Translations under genes and position numbers: made by a program | Part shown: piece after piece, positions 39,822 through 49,873 of the stretch | Numbering within the stretch: position 1 is the first letter of the stretch | Layout: each line of letters starts with the position of its first letter | The notes under the pieces: model-generated | What the model was told of the DNA's origin: nothing | The model's database searches: none | What the model saw: only the letters and a program-made list of their open reading frames with translations | Assembly (NCBI GenBank): GCA_006503475.1 | Contig: RSEH01000022.1 | Span: 153,913 to 217,912 of the forward strand | DNA: 64,000 bases | Direction of reading: 5' to 3' | Origin: Stentor roeselii | Lineage: Eukaryota > Ciliophora > Heterotrichea > Heterotrichida > Stentoridae

Positions 39822-41405
39822 ATGGGTTCAGCTTGTGTTTCCGAGAAAAAAAAAAGAGAACGTTTTGACCTCTTCGCCAAATTATTCGATTCATTCGATT
39901 TCCGTCTAAGTCCATCAGACGAGTTCACTTTCCTAATGAGAGCGAAAAGAGAACTAACAGGTGGCTACGGTCCCGACGAGTTCGTCCAAAAAATCTTCAA
40001 TGGTTATCGCCGGTTCATGATAGAGACCTGCATCAAAATTCACTTATTTAAAAACCGAGACCATTCAAAGCCAGTGATTGCAAAACTCACTCCTCCTCCT
40101 CTAGTTGACGAGATGTGGCAATTGGCGATTTTATATACAGAGAAGTACCGAGAGTTATGTCGTAGCATGATTGGAACTGTCATTCATCGAGAACCACAGC
40201 CGAGAATCGATGGGTTTAAATCTTTGTTCAAAGGAGTCTGGATTGACTATAGCCAAAATATGTGGGCTTGGGATAGAGAGTTCACTGTTTGGATTTTCAA
40301 TCGTGATGTTGTTAGAGTTGTCACTCAGGCTTATGAGGAGTTTATGAAATTATTGAAAAATGATAGAATACACTTTGAAACTGATCTAATGAGGTCTTAT
40401 TTAACGAAGATTAGGTCGTTTGTTGAAAGGGTTGGGAGTAATCAGGACTATCACCGTCCAGTGACTCAGATTCCGACTCATCATGAATATTACAACACTT
40501 CGAAGCAAGATAATGTGGATTTGATATACTCAAATATCAAATCTTCTCTTCCTCCAGAAATTCACAATCAATTATTTCAAAAGTACTGCACTTCGACTCT
40601 TACAGATCAATACATACATGAATACATCAGATTCATGGTCCTTATCTACTTCTCGAAATGCACCTTGACTCCTAGTGAAGAAGTCGACCAGGTTTGGCAT
40701 CTTCATCAGTCTTTTAGCTTATATTATGAAAAATTCTGCATTGCTATCTTTGGTAAGTTAATTATCCACACTCCAACTGCTGGAGGTAGTGCAGACGAGG
40801 TTAAATTTAAAGAGTGTTATTTGAAAACAATAGAGTTTTACAAGTTTATTTTCAAAGAGAGTCCTATGTATGGCATTTGGCCACCCGTTGAGATAAGATT
40901 CGACCCAAACTACTTCATCGGTTGTTGGGTAAGTCTAGCAAGGATTTTCCAGTCCTTAGTTCGCATAATCGAAATAAACAAGACAACCCGTCCTCAGGAT
41001 ATTTTCATAGACGTAATGACTTGTTACTACTCCTGGACCGGTAAAAATCTATTCAATAAGAGGATGTTCAAGATTAACATGAAAAAGACTGCAAAATATA
41101 GAAATGGTTATTCATCTGGAACTTATTGGGTGGCTGGAGGATGCGCACTCATTATTGGCACTGGATGTGCTGGAGGATGTGGAGGCGGATGCGGAAATTC
41201 TGGATGTGGAGGAGGAAGCGGATGTGGAGGAAGCGGATGTGGAGGAAGTGGATGTGGAGGAAGTGGATGTGGAGGAGGAGGAGGAGGAAGTGGATGTGGC
41301 GGAAGTGGATGTGGAGGAAGTGGATGTGGAGGAAGTGGATGTGGAGGCGGAGGATGTGGAGGTGGAGGTTGTGGCGGAGGCTGTGGAGGAGGGTGCGGAG
41401 GATAG
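39822..41405 (+). CDS. GRDP-like (DUF1399) protein with Gly/Cys tail, copy 1
   Basis: 527 residues. Two copies of a W-centred motif mark the DUF1399/glycine-rich-domain family: LVDEMWQLAILYTEKYRELC then GTVIHREP near residue 93, and EEVDQVWHLHQSFSLYYEKF then GKLIIHTP near residue 285. From about residue 446 the chain is nearly pure Gly, Cys and Ser (GCGGSGCGGS), encoded by a 15-bp microsatellite-like unit (ggatgtggaggaagt). Plant GRDPs act in development and stress; bacterial relatives carry similar Cys/Gly tails. The tail may form disulphide- or metal-linked aggregates. Two paralogues follow on the same strand. Confidence 0.78.
   Translation: MGSACVSEKKKRERFDLFAKLFDSFDFRLSPSDEFTFLMRAKRELTGGYGPDEFVQKIFNGYRRFMIETCIKIHLFKNRDHSKPVIAKLTPPPLVDEMWQLAILYTEKYRELCRSMIGTVIHREPQPRIDGFKSLFKGVWIDYSQNMWAWDREFTVWIFNRDVVRVVTQAYEEFMKLLKNDRIHFETDLMRSYLTKIRSFVERVGSNQDYHRPVTQIPTHHEYYNTSKQDNVDLIYSNIKSSLPPEIHNQLFQKYCTSTLTDQYIHEYIRFMVLIYFSKCTLTPSEEVDQVWHLHQSFSLYYEKFCIAIFGKLIIHTPTAGGSADEVKFKECYLKTIEFYKFIFKESPMYGIWPPVEIRFDPNYFIGCWVSLARIFQSLVRIIEINKTTRPQDIFIDVMTCYYSWTGKNLFNKRMFKINMKKTAKYRNGYSSGTYWVAGGCALIIGTGCAGGCGGGCGNSGCGGGSGCGGSGCGGSGCGGSGCGGGGGGSGCGGSGCGGSGCGGSGCGGGGCGGGGCGGGCGGGCGG
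41161..41403 (+). repeat. Gly/Cys codon microsatellite
   Basis: Imperfect 15-bp units (ggatgtggaggaagt) and shorter variants encode the tail of copy 1. Strongly purine-rich on the coding strand, unlike the rest of the gene. Confidence 0.8.
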
Positions 41406-44189
41406 AGTATAGATAGAGTAAATAATTTTAGATTTAAGTTATTTGGATTGGTTTTTAAGTCTTTTGTTTAGTTTATAAAGAGAGGAAGTATATGCTCATC
41501 TTTCGTGATTTGATATTGGGTTTATATGAGTTTTGGGTTTTTTTTTGGATAAGTTAGTGACAATTTTGGTATTGTACCAGAATTGATTGTTAAGAAAGAA
41601 AAAGCAGATTTTTAAGGATTAGTTTTGATTAAAGTTAAATTAAGAGTTTTACTCTTTCCAATAAATTACATAATCAATTCAAGATTTGCAAGTTAACATT
41701 TAAAATTGAATAATTTATTGTTTGATTGTTTATAGTATTATTAAAATAAAGTTAAAATAATATTATTTAACACATAAGAATTTTTGAATCACTCAGATTT
41801 GATGAGTATATGATAGGCCTAAGAAAATCATTTTTTGAAGCTATATTTATCACTTAAACCTTCCAAATCAACATTCAAACCATTTTTTTATCAAATAAAT
41901 AACTGGAAATATTTGAAAATATTTTTTTTTGGTAAAGGAGTAGATTGATTAATAAAAATAAATTGCTATTAGTTTGGAATACAATCAAGGATTGTTATAT
42001 TTTTTAGAATGAGATTAATTATCCTCTTTTATTGACCTAAACTCCCACCTTTCTGTTAAAAATTTTCAAATATAAAATGAAAATAAAGCATTCTACTAGA
42101 TATCTTCAATAAAATAAATCAAAAAAATTCGTTTTAAAAGGCTAATTTGATTTCCTATCTTTCATAATACCTTGGATTTAAAATTATGATTATTAATGCT
42201 GAAAAGTCATCAGATTAAATATTGACATATTAAGATTCATTCACTCATAAGTACAAAAAATTTTGAGGTATTTGCTTATACATGTCAGAAATCTACTTTT
42301 ACTGCCCATTCATAATTTCGATGAAGATTTTTATAGAAAATTAAGTGATGCCCAATTAAATATATAATTTTGGCTAGGCTATTTACAGTCTATTAATAAA
42401 CTCCGATTAGTATAAGCAATTAAATCTCAAACCTGCATATTCTTATTTAAAATGAAAAGCTAGATTATTTTACTATATCAATAGGAGTAAACTCAAATAT
42501 CACATTTTTATAGTTGATATGTATTCATTTCAATTCTTTGAGATAACTGAATATTCAGATAAATCAATAGATACTCCATTAAACCTTTTTTCAGTAAAGA
42601 TTTAGGAAAGATTTACTATAAAAAAACTATAAAAATCATTTATGGTTTAAGATTAAAGCAAGAATCTCTAATTAAATAAAAAAAAATACTCAACTATTAA
42701 GCTGAGTCATGAACTGATTCTTGAACACAACTTAGAGATGATTTTGATTCTATATACAATAAAGAAGAAGAGAAAAACCTAAAAGAGGTGTTATGAAAAA
42801 ATGTGCAATACTAAAGGTATCCAAAAGCATCTAAAAGTAATGTCAGAAGCAGTCAATCAATAGCAGAAGGTAATCATTAATATATACAGAAATTAATAGT
42901 TATATAAGATAAATTCAAATAAATCAAAGATTTATCATTCCAATCAAATATTAGATACGAATTAAATCTATCAATAATCTAGATTCAGATAAACTCAGCA
43001 ATGAAGAAAAAATTATAAACCAAGTTGATAATAATACATGACATCAGATAAACTTTAATGACAAAGAAAGCGACATACCACTCGCAAGAAGAAGTAGCTA
43101 TATATTTAAAACTCACAAATAATTTTTTCAAAATAAAAAGAATAAAAAACTAATTTTAAATAAAGGATTCAAACAATGCTTTGAGAACCATGCGGCCAGT
43201 AAGAGATTAAATTACCATCTGTAAGTAATCCTTTATTAATAATAAATTTTATACTAAAGTCAATTTCCAAATATTAAGAATGATAATATCAAGTATAAAT
43301 ATTCTCCAAACATTAAAAATAATACATTCAAGTAAATATTATCCAAACAATAATTATAGAATACTCACAAATTCTCTGAAGAATTAAGAGATATTTAAAA
43401 TAATCAAAATTTACCAAATAATACTCATAATAGCCAGGGAAATTCACGAAAAATAATCATAAAAAACATCCAAATTCTCAAATCTTAAAAATAATCATAG
43501 CCAGTATTCGAATCTCAATGAATTAAAATAATTATATAAAGCATCTAATTGATCAAATAATTATAACAAATATCCAAACCCCAAAATAATAATTATAAAG
43601 TCGAAGTAATACTCCAAATAATATTTGGAGTTCTCAAATTTTTACTTGAGTATCAGAAATAAATAAAAATTCAACGAAATATAAGAGCCTTAAAAGCTCG
43701 AACTATTTAAGTTACTTTAAAATTTAACTTTTATGATTAACCGTGAATGTTCAATATAAGATTTTCGCTATACTGGACATATTTTTTAAAATTTTATAAA
43801 TTTTATTTAATTTACAATTGAAATATTTAAGAGTTGAAAGCTCAGTATGCCCTTAAAATATTAAAATATATTATTTCAATGTTGTTAACTAAAAATTTTT
43901 CATATTTTGTGATTAAATTAATTCCATTTTTATCTATTAATATTTTCATTTCTTTTAATCATAAGTTTTTGGGGTAGAGAGCGTATCACCATGACCTTTA
44001 CTCATATTACAGCTAGAATAATAAATCATATCAATTTCTATAATCTTAAATCATATTTATGAATTTTTTAAAGCATAGATAAGTATACTTAATAAAAATT
44101 CCCAAAATAACAAACCGAATCAAAAAATTAAGATCTTCATTCTATTAAAATTCATTAAAAGTTTATTCATGAAAAATTCTAATCATAAA
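41406..44189. other. 2.8-kb AT-rich region between GRDP-like copies 1 and 2
   Basis: No ORF of substance. 43240-43630 has degenerate A-rich segments that reuse words like atccaaa and ataattata. A 21-bp hairpin is at 43611-43631. Nothing resembling a decayed GRDP-like copy was seen. Confidence 0.45.
43611..43631. repeat. 10-bp perfect inverted repeat
   Basis: Arms actccaaata and tatttggagt, separated by one base, in non-coding DNA. Role unknown. Confidence 0.7.
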
Positions 44190-45707
44190 ATGGGTACAGC
44201 AAGTGTTTCAGAAACTAAAATTGAAAAAAGTTCCGATATCTTCGAGAAAATATTCGATTCTTTCGATTTCCGTCTGAGTCCATCAGATGAGTTCACCTTT
44301 CTAATGAGAGCGAAAAGAGAACTAACAGGGGGCTTTGGTTCTGATGAGTTCATCCGAAAAATCTTCAAGGGTTATAAACAGTTCATGATAGAGACCTGCG
44401 ACAAGATTCACTTAGTTAGAAACCGAGACCATTCAACGCCAATTATCGCAAAACTCACCCCTCCTCCGCTTGTCGACGAAATGTGGCAACTAGCGATTTT
44501 ATATACCGAGAAGTACCGAGAGTTGTGTCACAACATGATTGGAACAGTTATTCATCGAGAACCACATCTAAAAATCGATGAGTTTAAATCTTTGTTCAAA
44601 GGAGTCTGGGCTAACTATGAGAAAAAGATATGGGCTTTGGATCGAGATAATACTGTCTGGATTTTCAATCGCGATATTGTTAGAATTGTGACCCAGGCTT
44701 ATGATTACTTGATGACCTTAGTGATTAATGATAAAATTTACTTGCATGAAAACCAACTTTCAGCTTTTATATATTATATGAAATCGGATAATGAAACTGG
44801 TGTCACTTATAAAGACATGACCAGTGAAGAGTCGCAAATTCCAACGCATCATGAATACTTCAACTCTTCAATTCAAGACTCTGTAAATTCAGTATACTCA
44901 AAGATCAGTTCTCATCTTCCGACAAACTTGGCAATCCTTTTATCTCAAAAGTACTGTACTTCAACTTTGACAGAACAATACATAAGTGAATATACCAAAT
45001 TCATGGTTTTACTTTACTTTTCCAAATACTCCTTAACTCCAAGTGAAGAAGTCGATCAAGTTTGGCATCTTCATCAGTCTTTAAGCCTTCAATATGAAAA
45101 ATTCTGTAATTTTATCTTTGGAAGATTAATTATTCACACTCCTACAGCTGGAGGAAGTAAAGAAGATCTAAAATTCAAAGAGTTTTATGTACAAACAATT
45201 GAATTTTATAAATTTATATTCAAAGTAAACCCTTCTAGGGGCTTTTGGCCACCAGTGGATGTAAGATTTGACCCAAACTATTTCATCGGAAGTTGGGTAA
45301 GCCTTCTAAGAATTTTTTTTTCAATTGTTCTTATCATTCAAACAAACAAGAAAAACCGTCCAAAAAATCTTTTCATTGATGTAATGAATTGTTACTATTC
45401 ATGGACTGGTAAAAATATATTTAATAAGAAATTTTTGATCATTAATATGAAACGACCCGCAAAGTACAGAAAAGTAGAGGAAACTAAGTTTGTAGGAAGA
45501 GGTGGAGGTGGAGGAGGAGGAGGAGGAGGAGGAGGAGGAGGTGAAGGTGGATGTGGAGGTGGAGGCGGATGTGGAGGAGGAGGTGGATGTGGAGGAGGAG
45601 GATGTGGAGGAGGAGGAGGAGGAGGTGGATGTGGAGGAGGAGGAGGTGGATGTGGAGGAGGAGGAGGTGGATGTGGAGGAGGAGGAGGTGGATGTGGAGG
45701 AGCTTAG
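44190..45707 (+). CDS. GRDP-like (DUF1399) protein with Gly/Cys tail, copy 2
   Basis: Start set at ATG 44190 (MGTASVSETK), matching the starts of the other copies; an in-frame ATG lies seven codons upstream. 505 residues. The two W motifs (VDEMWQLAILYTEKYRELCH and VDQVWHLHQSLSLQYEKFCN) and the IHTPTAGGS segment are kept. The tail is longer in pure Gly (runs of Gly, then CGGGGG units) and has lost most Ser, so it diverged by slippage from copies 1 and 3. All copies start M-G, and Ser/Thr at positions 3-7 makes N-myristoylation conceivable but not a good match. Confidence 0.78.
   Translation: MGTASVSETKIEKSSDIFEKIFDSFDFRLSPSDEFTFLMRAKRELTGGFGSDEFIRKIFKGYKQFMIETCDKIHLVRNRDHSTPIIAKLTPPPLVDEMWQLAILYTEKYRELCHNMIGTVIHREPHLKIDEFKSLFKGVWANYEKKIWALDRDNTVWIFNRDIVRIVTQAYDYLMTLVINDKIYLHENQLSAFIYYMKSDNETGVTYKDMTSEESQIPTHHEYFNSSIQDSVNSVYSKISSHLPTNLAILLSQKYCTSTLTEQYISEYTKFMVLLYFSKYSLTPSEEVDQVWHLHQSLSLQYEKFCNFIFGRLIIHTPTAGGSKEDLKFKEFYVQTIEFYKFIFKVNPSRGFWPPVDVRFDPNYFIGSWVSLLRIFFSIVLIIQTNKKNRPKNLFIDVMNCYYSWTGKNIFNKKFLIINMKRPAKYRKVEETKFVGRGGGGGGGGGGGGGGEGGCGGGGGCGGGGGCGGGGCGGGGGGGGCGGGGGGCGGGGGGCGGGGGGCGGA
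45502..45704 (+). repeat. Gly/Cys codon microsatellite
   Basis: gga/ggt/tgt repeats with unit lengths of 15-24 bp (ggatgtggaggaggaggt) encoding the tail of copy 2. Confidence 0.8.
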
Positions 45708-47369
45708 CTTTATTAGTTGATTTTTATTAATTATCAAAAAGTAAAGAAAAAAAAATTTCTTCATATTTTTCATAGTTTTTGAATATATAAGGCACCGATG
45801 ATTAAGGGAAGGGTAAGAGGTATCTCGATTTCCAAATGTGATTTAAAGAAGTAGGTAAAGATTGATTCTAATTTGAGGGTTTGTATTGATCTGATATATG
45901 ATGAAACTCTGGGATTTAAACAAGAATAGTTTTGGAATCCTGGCTATAGTTGAATGATTTTATTTGAATCAATCATGTAATATTTAAATTATCTGTTGAA
46001 GGAGTGGGTTTCTTCCTAGCCCTTAGTTGATATAATATTATAAACAGTTAGATTATTAAACTATAATTTTAATGACTAGTTCCAAACTGCTTGTAACCTG
46101 TGATACTCTGGCAGTCTTTTTTTATTATAATTCTGAATTAGGTTTTCTTTGAATATTGAAAATTTCCAGTTAGATGCTAGACCTTTTGTAATACTAAGAT
46201 ACTCAAGACAATCTTTAACTAATTTTGTTCTTTTTAATGTTGTTGTAATTCTTCAGAATCGAATACCCTCGATCACTATGATTGGAAATCATCAATTAAA
46301 AAGTTCAAGAAAAGAAAATCTTTCCAGATTTCTTTTCCTATTCAAAATTTATGATTTTCAAACTTTAATTCACAGCTTTAAAATATATTTTTCTTTGAAT
46401 AAGTCTCGAGATCAAACTCAAACTTTTCAAATCACTCAAAAATCTTAAACTCTTTAAACTTTCGATAATGCCCTTGAGACGAATTCAGCTTTCTTCAAAG
46501 ATCAGCTCTTGAACTATTCCTGTTATGAAACCAACTTAAACCCAAACCAGATAAAAAATGATTATTAAAACTTCCAGTTAAATATTGTGTCAAGTTCTCA
46601 ATCCAAGTTCAAACAACTGAAAACTTTGATTGCGCCCTTCCAAGTTTTCCCTTTGGTGTGGGAAAAGTGGTAACTGGCGATATTCATAAAGAAAATACAA
46701 AGAACTATAAAAACTTTGATAGCCAGTATTAATTATCAATACCCTTAAAAGATTACTCTTTGACTGAAACTTTTAAGGAATTTATTTTTTATTATTAAGC
46801 TGCTGAAGCGATGAGAGAAATTTCATATTTTGGGTGCAAGTCAGATTTTTCAGAAAGTGCTTCGAGCACTTCTTTTCGTTGCGGAAAGGAAACGGGAGAA
46901 ATTAAGATTTATTGAATTAAGAACCATCTATGCTGATCTTTACAAGGTTTTAGAGGTTTCTTTGTTCGCAGAGATATTCAAGATGGAACACCCGGATTTG
47001 ATTGTCTCACTTTATAATAATGGAACCTTTTGAGAAACTTACTGATTTTTGAAGTAGATCATTTTAAGGCTGCATATTGATTGATAGGTTGGCTATTAGA
47101 AGTACTGCAATGATTAGTGTACTTAGATATATATTTAAAATGTTGCGGGCATCTTTTTGCCTATTCGAAGCAGGTAAATCAATTGGAAGAAATTATCGTG
47201 GAAACCAGGTAACTTTGGGAAGATGCTGGGTATTCTGGGGAGACGCTGAATGTTTCCGGGATGGGGAGATGCAGTCCAAACAATAAACTTGATAAAATTC
47301 CCAAAAGAAAAAAACCAAATAAAATCTCCAGCTTAAAAACAAAAACCTCAAAAAAACTTCCACCATAAA
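45708..47369. other. 1.66-kb region between GRDP-like copies 2 and 3
   Basis: Small ORFs at 46149-46448, 46830-47033 and 47077-47286 are less AT-rich than usual spacer and might be worn gene pieces, but I recognise nothing. A hairpin-forming patch lies at 46634-46680. Confidence 0.4.
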
Positions 47370-48896
47370 ATGGGTACAGCAAGTGTTTCCGAGAAGAAAA
47401 AACGAGAAAGTTTCCAACACTTCTCAAAGCTTTTCGATTCCTTCGATTTCCGTCTGAGTCCATCAGACGAGTTCACTTTCCAAATGAGAGCTAAAAGAGA
47501 ACTAACAGGAAACTTCGGTCCAGACGAGTTTATCCAAAAAGTCTTCAGTGGTTATCGACGTTTCATGATAGAGACCTGCGTCAATATTCACTTCCTTAAA
47601 AACCGAGACCATTCAAGGTCAGTGATTGCAAAACTGACCCCTCCTCCCCTTGTAGACGAAATGTGGCAACTGGCGATTTTATATACAGAGAAGTACCGAG
47701 AGTTATGTCGCAGCATGATTGGAACCGTCATTCATCGAGAGCCTCAGACGAGAATCAATGGATTTAAATCTTTGTTTAAAGGAGTCTGGATTGACTACAA
47801 TGAGAAGATGTGGACATTGGATCGAGATTACACTGTCTGGATTTTCAATCGCGATATTGCTAGAATTGTGAATCAAGCTTATGATAAATTGATGAGATCT
47901 GTGACGAATGATAGAATTCACTTGATTGCTAGTCAAGTTCCGACTTATTTAAATTATATGAAGTCGGATAATGAAAATGGTGTCGCTTCTAGAGATATGG
48001 GGAGAACTGAGACAGAGATACCGACGGAACATGAATATTTTAACTCTTGTAAGAAAGAGTCTGTTAAATCAATATTTTCTAAGATCAAGTCTTATCTTCC
48101 GAGAAATTTGTTAAACCTCTTGTCTCAAAAGTACTGCACTTCAAATCTTACAGAGCATTACATCAGTGAATATATTAAATTCATGGTTCTTGTATACTTC
48201 TCTAAATCCACATTGACTCCTAGTGAAGAAGTTGATCAAGTCTGGCATCTTCATCAGTCTTTAAGCTTGCAATATGAAAACTTCTGTAATGCTGTTTTTG
48301 GGAAGTTGATTATTCATACTCCAACTGCTGGAGGCAGGACAGATGAGGTTAGATTCAAAGAGTTTTATGTAAAAACAATAGAGTTTTATAAGTTTATATT
48401 CAAAAAAAGCCCTCCTAGAGGTCTTTGGCCACCTGTAGAGGTAAGATTCGACCCCAGCTACTTCATCGGAACTTGGATAAGTCTCGTGAGAATCTTCCAG
48501 TCAATCGTTCGTATCATTGAAATAAACAAGTTAAATCGTCCACCGAATCTTGTCAATGATGTAATGAATTGTTACTATGCCTGGACTGGAAAAAATCTTT
48601 TTAATAAGAAGATGTTCAAGATCAATATGAAAAGAACCCCAAAGTATAGAATTGGATATTCAGATGGAACTTATTGGGTAGAAGGAGGATGTGCACTGCT
48701 TATTGGAAATGGAGAATCGGGAGAATGTGGAGGAGGGTGCGGAAATAGTGGATGTGGAGGCGATTGTGGATGCGGGGGAAGTGGTTGTGGGGGAAGCGGA
48801 TGCGGTGGAAGCGGAAGTGGATGCGGAGGAAGTGGATGCGGAGGAAGTGGATGCGGGGGAGGCGGCTGCGGGGGAGGAGGATGTGGAGGAGATTAG
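47370..48896 (+). CDS. GRDP-like (DUF1399) protein with Gly/Cys tail, copy 3
   Basis: 508 residues, start MGTASVSEKKKRESF. Domain layout as in copies 1 and 2: W motif 1 near residue 93 (VDEMWQLAIL), W motif 2 near residue 285 (VDQVWHLHQS), and GGS/GCGG tail from about residue 450. Closest to copy 1 in the N-terminal region and tail (both have Ser-containing CGGSG units preceded by a GGCALLIG or GGCALIIG segment). The hydrophobic GGCALLIGN step before the tail might insert in a membrane or act as a spacer. Function unknown; the tandem family suggests dosage or variant production. Confidence 0.78.
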   Translation: MGTASVSEKKKRESFQHFSKLFDSFDFRLSPSDEFTFQMRAKRELTGNFGPDEFIQKVFSGYRRFMIETCVNIHFLKNRDHSRSVIAKLTPPPLVDEMWQLAILYTEKYRELCRSMIGTVIHREPQTRINGFKSLFKGVWIDYNEKMWTLDRDYTVWIFNRDIARIVNQAYDKLMRSVTNDRIHLIASQVPTYLNYMKSDNENGVASRDMGRTETEIPTEHEYFNSCKKESVKSIFSKIKSYLPRNLLNLLSQKYCTSNLTEHYISEYIKFMVLVYFSKSTLTPSEEVDQVWHLHQSLSLQYENFCNAVFGKLIIHTPTAGGRTDEVRFKEFYVKTIEFYKFIFKKSPPRGLWPPVEVRFDPSYFIGTWISLVRIFQSIVRIIEINKLNRPPNLVNDVMNCYYAWTGKNLFNKKMFKINMKRTPKYRIGYSDGTYWVEGGCALLIGNGESGECGGGCGNSGCGGDCGCGGSGCGGSGCGGSGSGCGGSGCGGSGCGGGGCGGGGCGGD

Positions 48897-49249
48897 GTTT
48901 ATTAGCAAATAATATTCACTTCAATAGCCTTGGCTTGGTATATTCTGGTTGCTCGCCCTACTTACTGCAATATGTATGAAGTAAACTTTAATGATTTGAA
49001 AATTTAATTCAGTTAGTATAAGCGATTTTGGACCAGTCTAGAATCAAGAAATTCACATATTAAGAAAACCGATGACAATAAGCTAGAAATCTTATTTGAA
49101 ATGATAGCCTCTATTTAAAATAACTTCAAAATCACTCAAATTCAAAGTTAATCAAGAAAATTACCATCAAATCTCGTAATGTTAAAAGTCCATTCAAAAA
49201 ACCTTATTTCACCCTATCAAAGATCACTCATAAATTAAACTCTTCAAAT
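48897..49249. other. 353-bp convergent gap, no gene seen
   Basis: AT-rich DNA between convergent stops. No ORF or RNA supported. Confidence 0.4.
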
Positions 49250-49873
49250 TCACTTACCAGATATGTTTAAATTATCATTTCCTATAGCCATTATTCTACT
49301 CGAAGTCACCATCTTAATCCTCTGATCATCAGACCTTTCCTTAGCAAAAGCAACAACATCTTCCCAAAGAATATTGACAACTTCAAAATCCCTTTTAAAC
49401 TCTCTAAAAGAATACAAGGACAAGTCACTAAGACTTCCAATACAAAGTAATTCCAGATGTTTATCCTCGACTTCATTAAAAACATCGATTTTAAATTCAG
49501 TAAGTCTTCCAATTTCCTTTTTCAATGTGACAAGATCTTCAATAAGCGGGTAGTTAAAATAAGAGACACTTTTTCCTTCACCCAAATGAAAGTCGTCATA
49601 AGCAAAAACTCTGTGAGTAGGAAGGTTTGACTTGTTTCTTTTGTACTTATGAAGAACATGTTTAAAGCTGTGAGCGACCATCTTCAAATAAACAAGACTC
49701 ACAGGCTTGGCTTCTGCATCAAGCCTTGACCAATCAAGAAGCTTATCTAAGGCTTCAGCATATCGAAAGGCGAGTTTATGATTAACACCCGGATAAGCAT
49801 ATTTAATGTTCTTCGACTTAGCCAGTGGCTCGTCCTTCAAGAAAAACGCGATACGTTTCGCGAAGTTAGCCAT
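49250..49873 (-). CDS. unrecognised 207-residue protein overlapping the kinase gene
   Basis: Start set at ATG 49873 (MANFAKRIAFFLKDEP), which lies inside the last codons of the kinase gene; the overlap is 8 nt (ATGGCTAA). Ends at TGA 49250. Helical, mixed charge, with an early hydrophobic stretch and segments such as AEALDKLLDWSRLDAEAKPV and LIEDLVTLKKEIGRL. No known family. The overlap makes translation from its own short-leader mRNA or a shared mRNA the main options. A possible 16-nt intron at 49242-49257 lacks the usual A and is not adopted. Confidence 0.65.
   Translation of the reverse strand: MANFAKRIAFFLKDEPLAKSKNIKYAYPGVNHKLAFRYAEALDKLLDWSRLDAEAKPVSLVYLKMVAHSFKHVLHKYKRNKSNLPTHRVFAYDDFHLGEGKSVSYFNYPLIEDLVTLKKEIGRLTEFKIDVFNEVEDKHLELLCIGSLSDLSLYSFREFKRDFEVVNILWEDVVAFAKERSDDQRIKMVTSSRIMAIGNDNLNISGK

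Noticed and set aside
45399-45773. Ser/Thr-rich minus-strand ORF opposite the Gly/Cys tail of GRDP-like copy 2
   Set aside because: Antisense reading of the microsatellite; no start context or homology.
46634-46680. Hairpin patch (ttttccc/gggaaaa arms, outer cgcc/ggcg) as a structured RNA
   Set aside because: Short stems only, no known RNA signature, no conservation evidence available.
46149-47286. Small ORFs between GRDP-like copies 2 and 3
   Set aside because: No recognisable domain, broken by stops; possibly worn gene pieces but not supportable as genes.
49242-49257. 16-nt GT...AG segment at the end of the gene overlapping the kinase
   Set aside because: Lacks A at the usual place from the 3' end; splicing would add only a few residues. 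The TGA at 49250 is kept as the stop.
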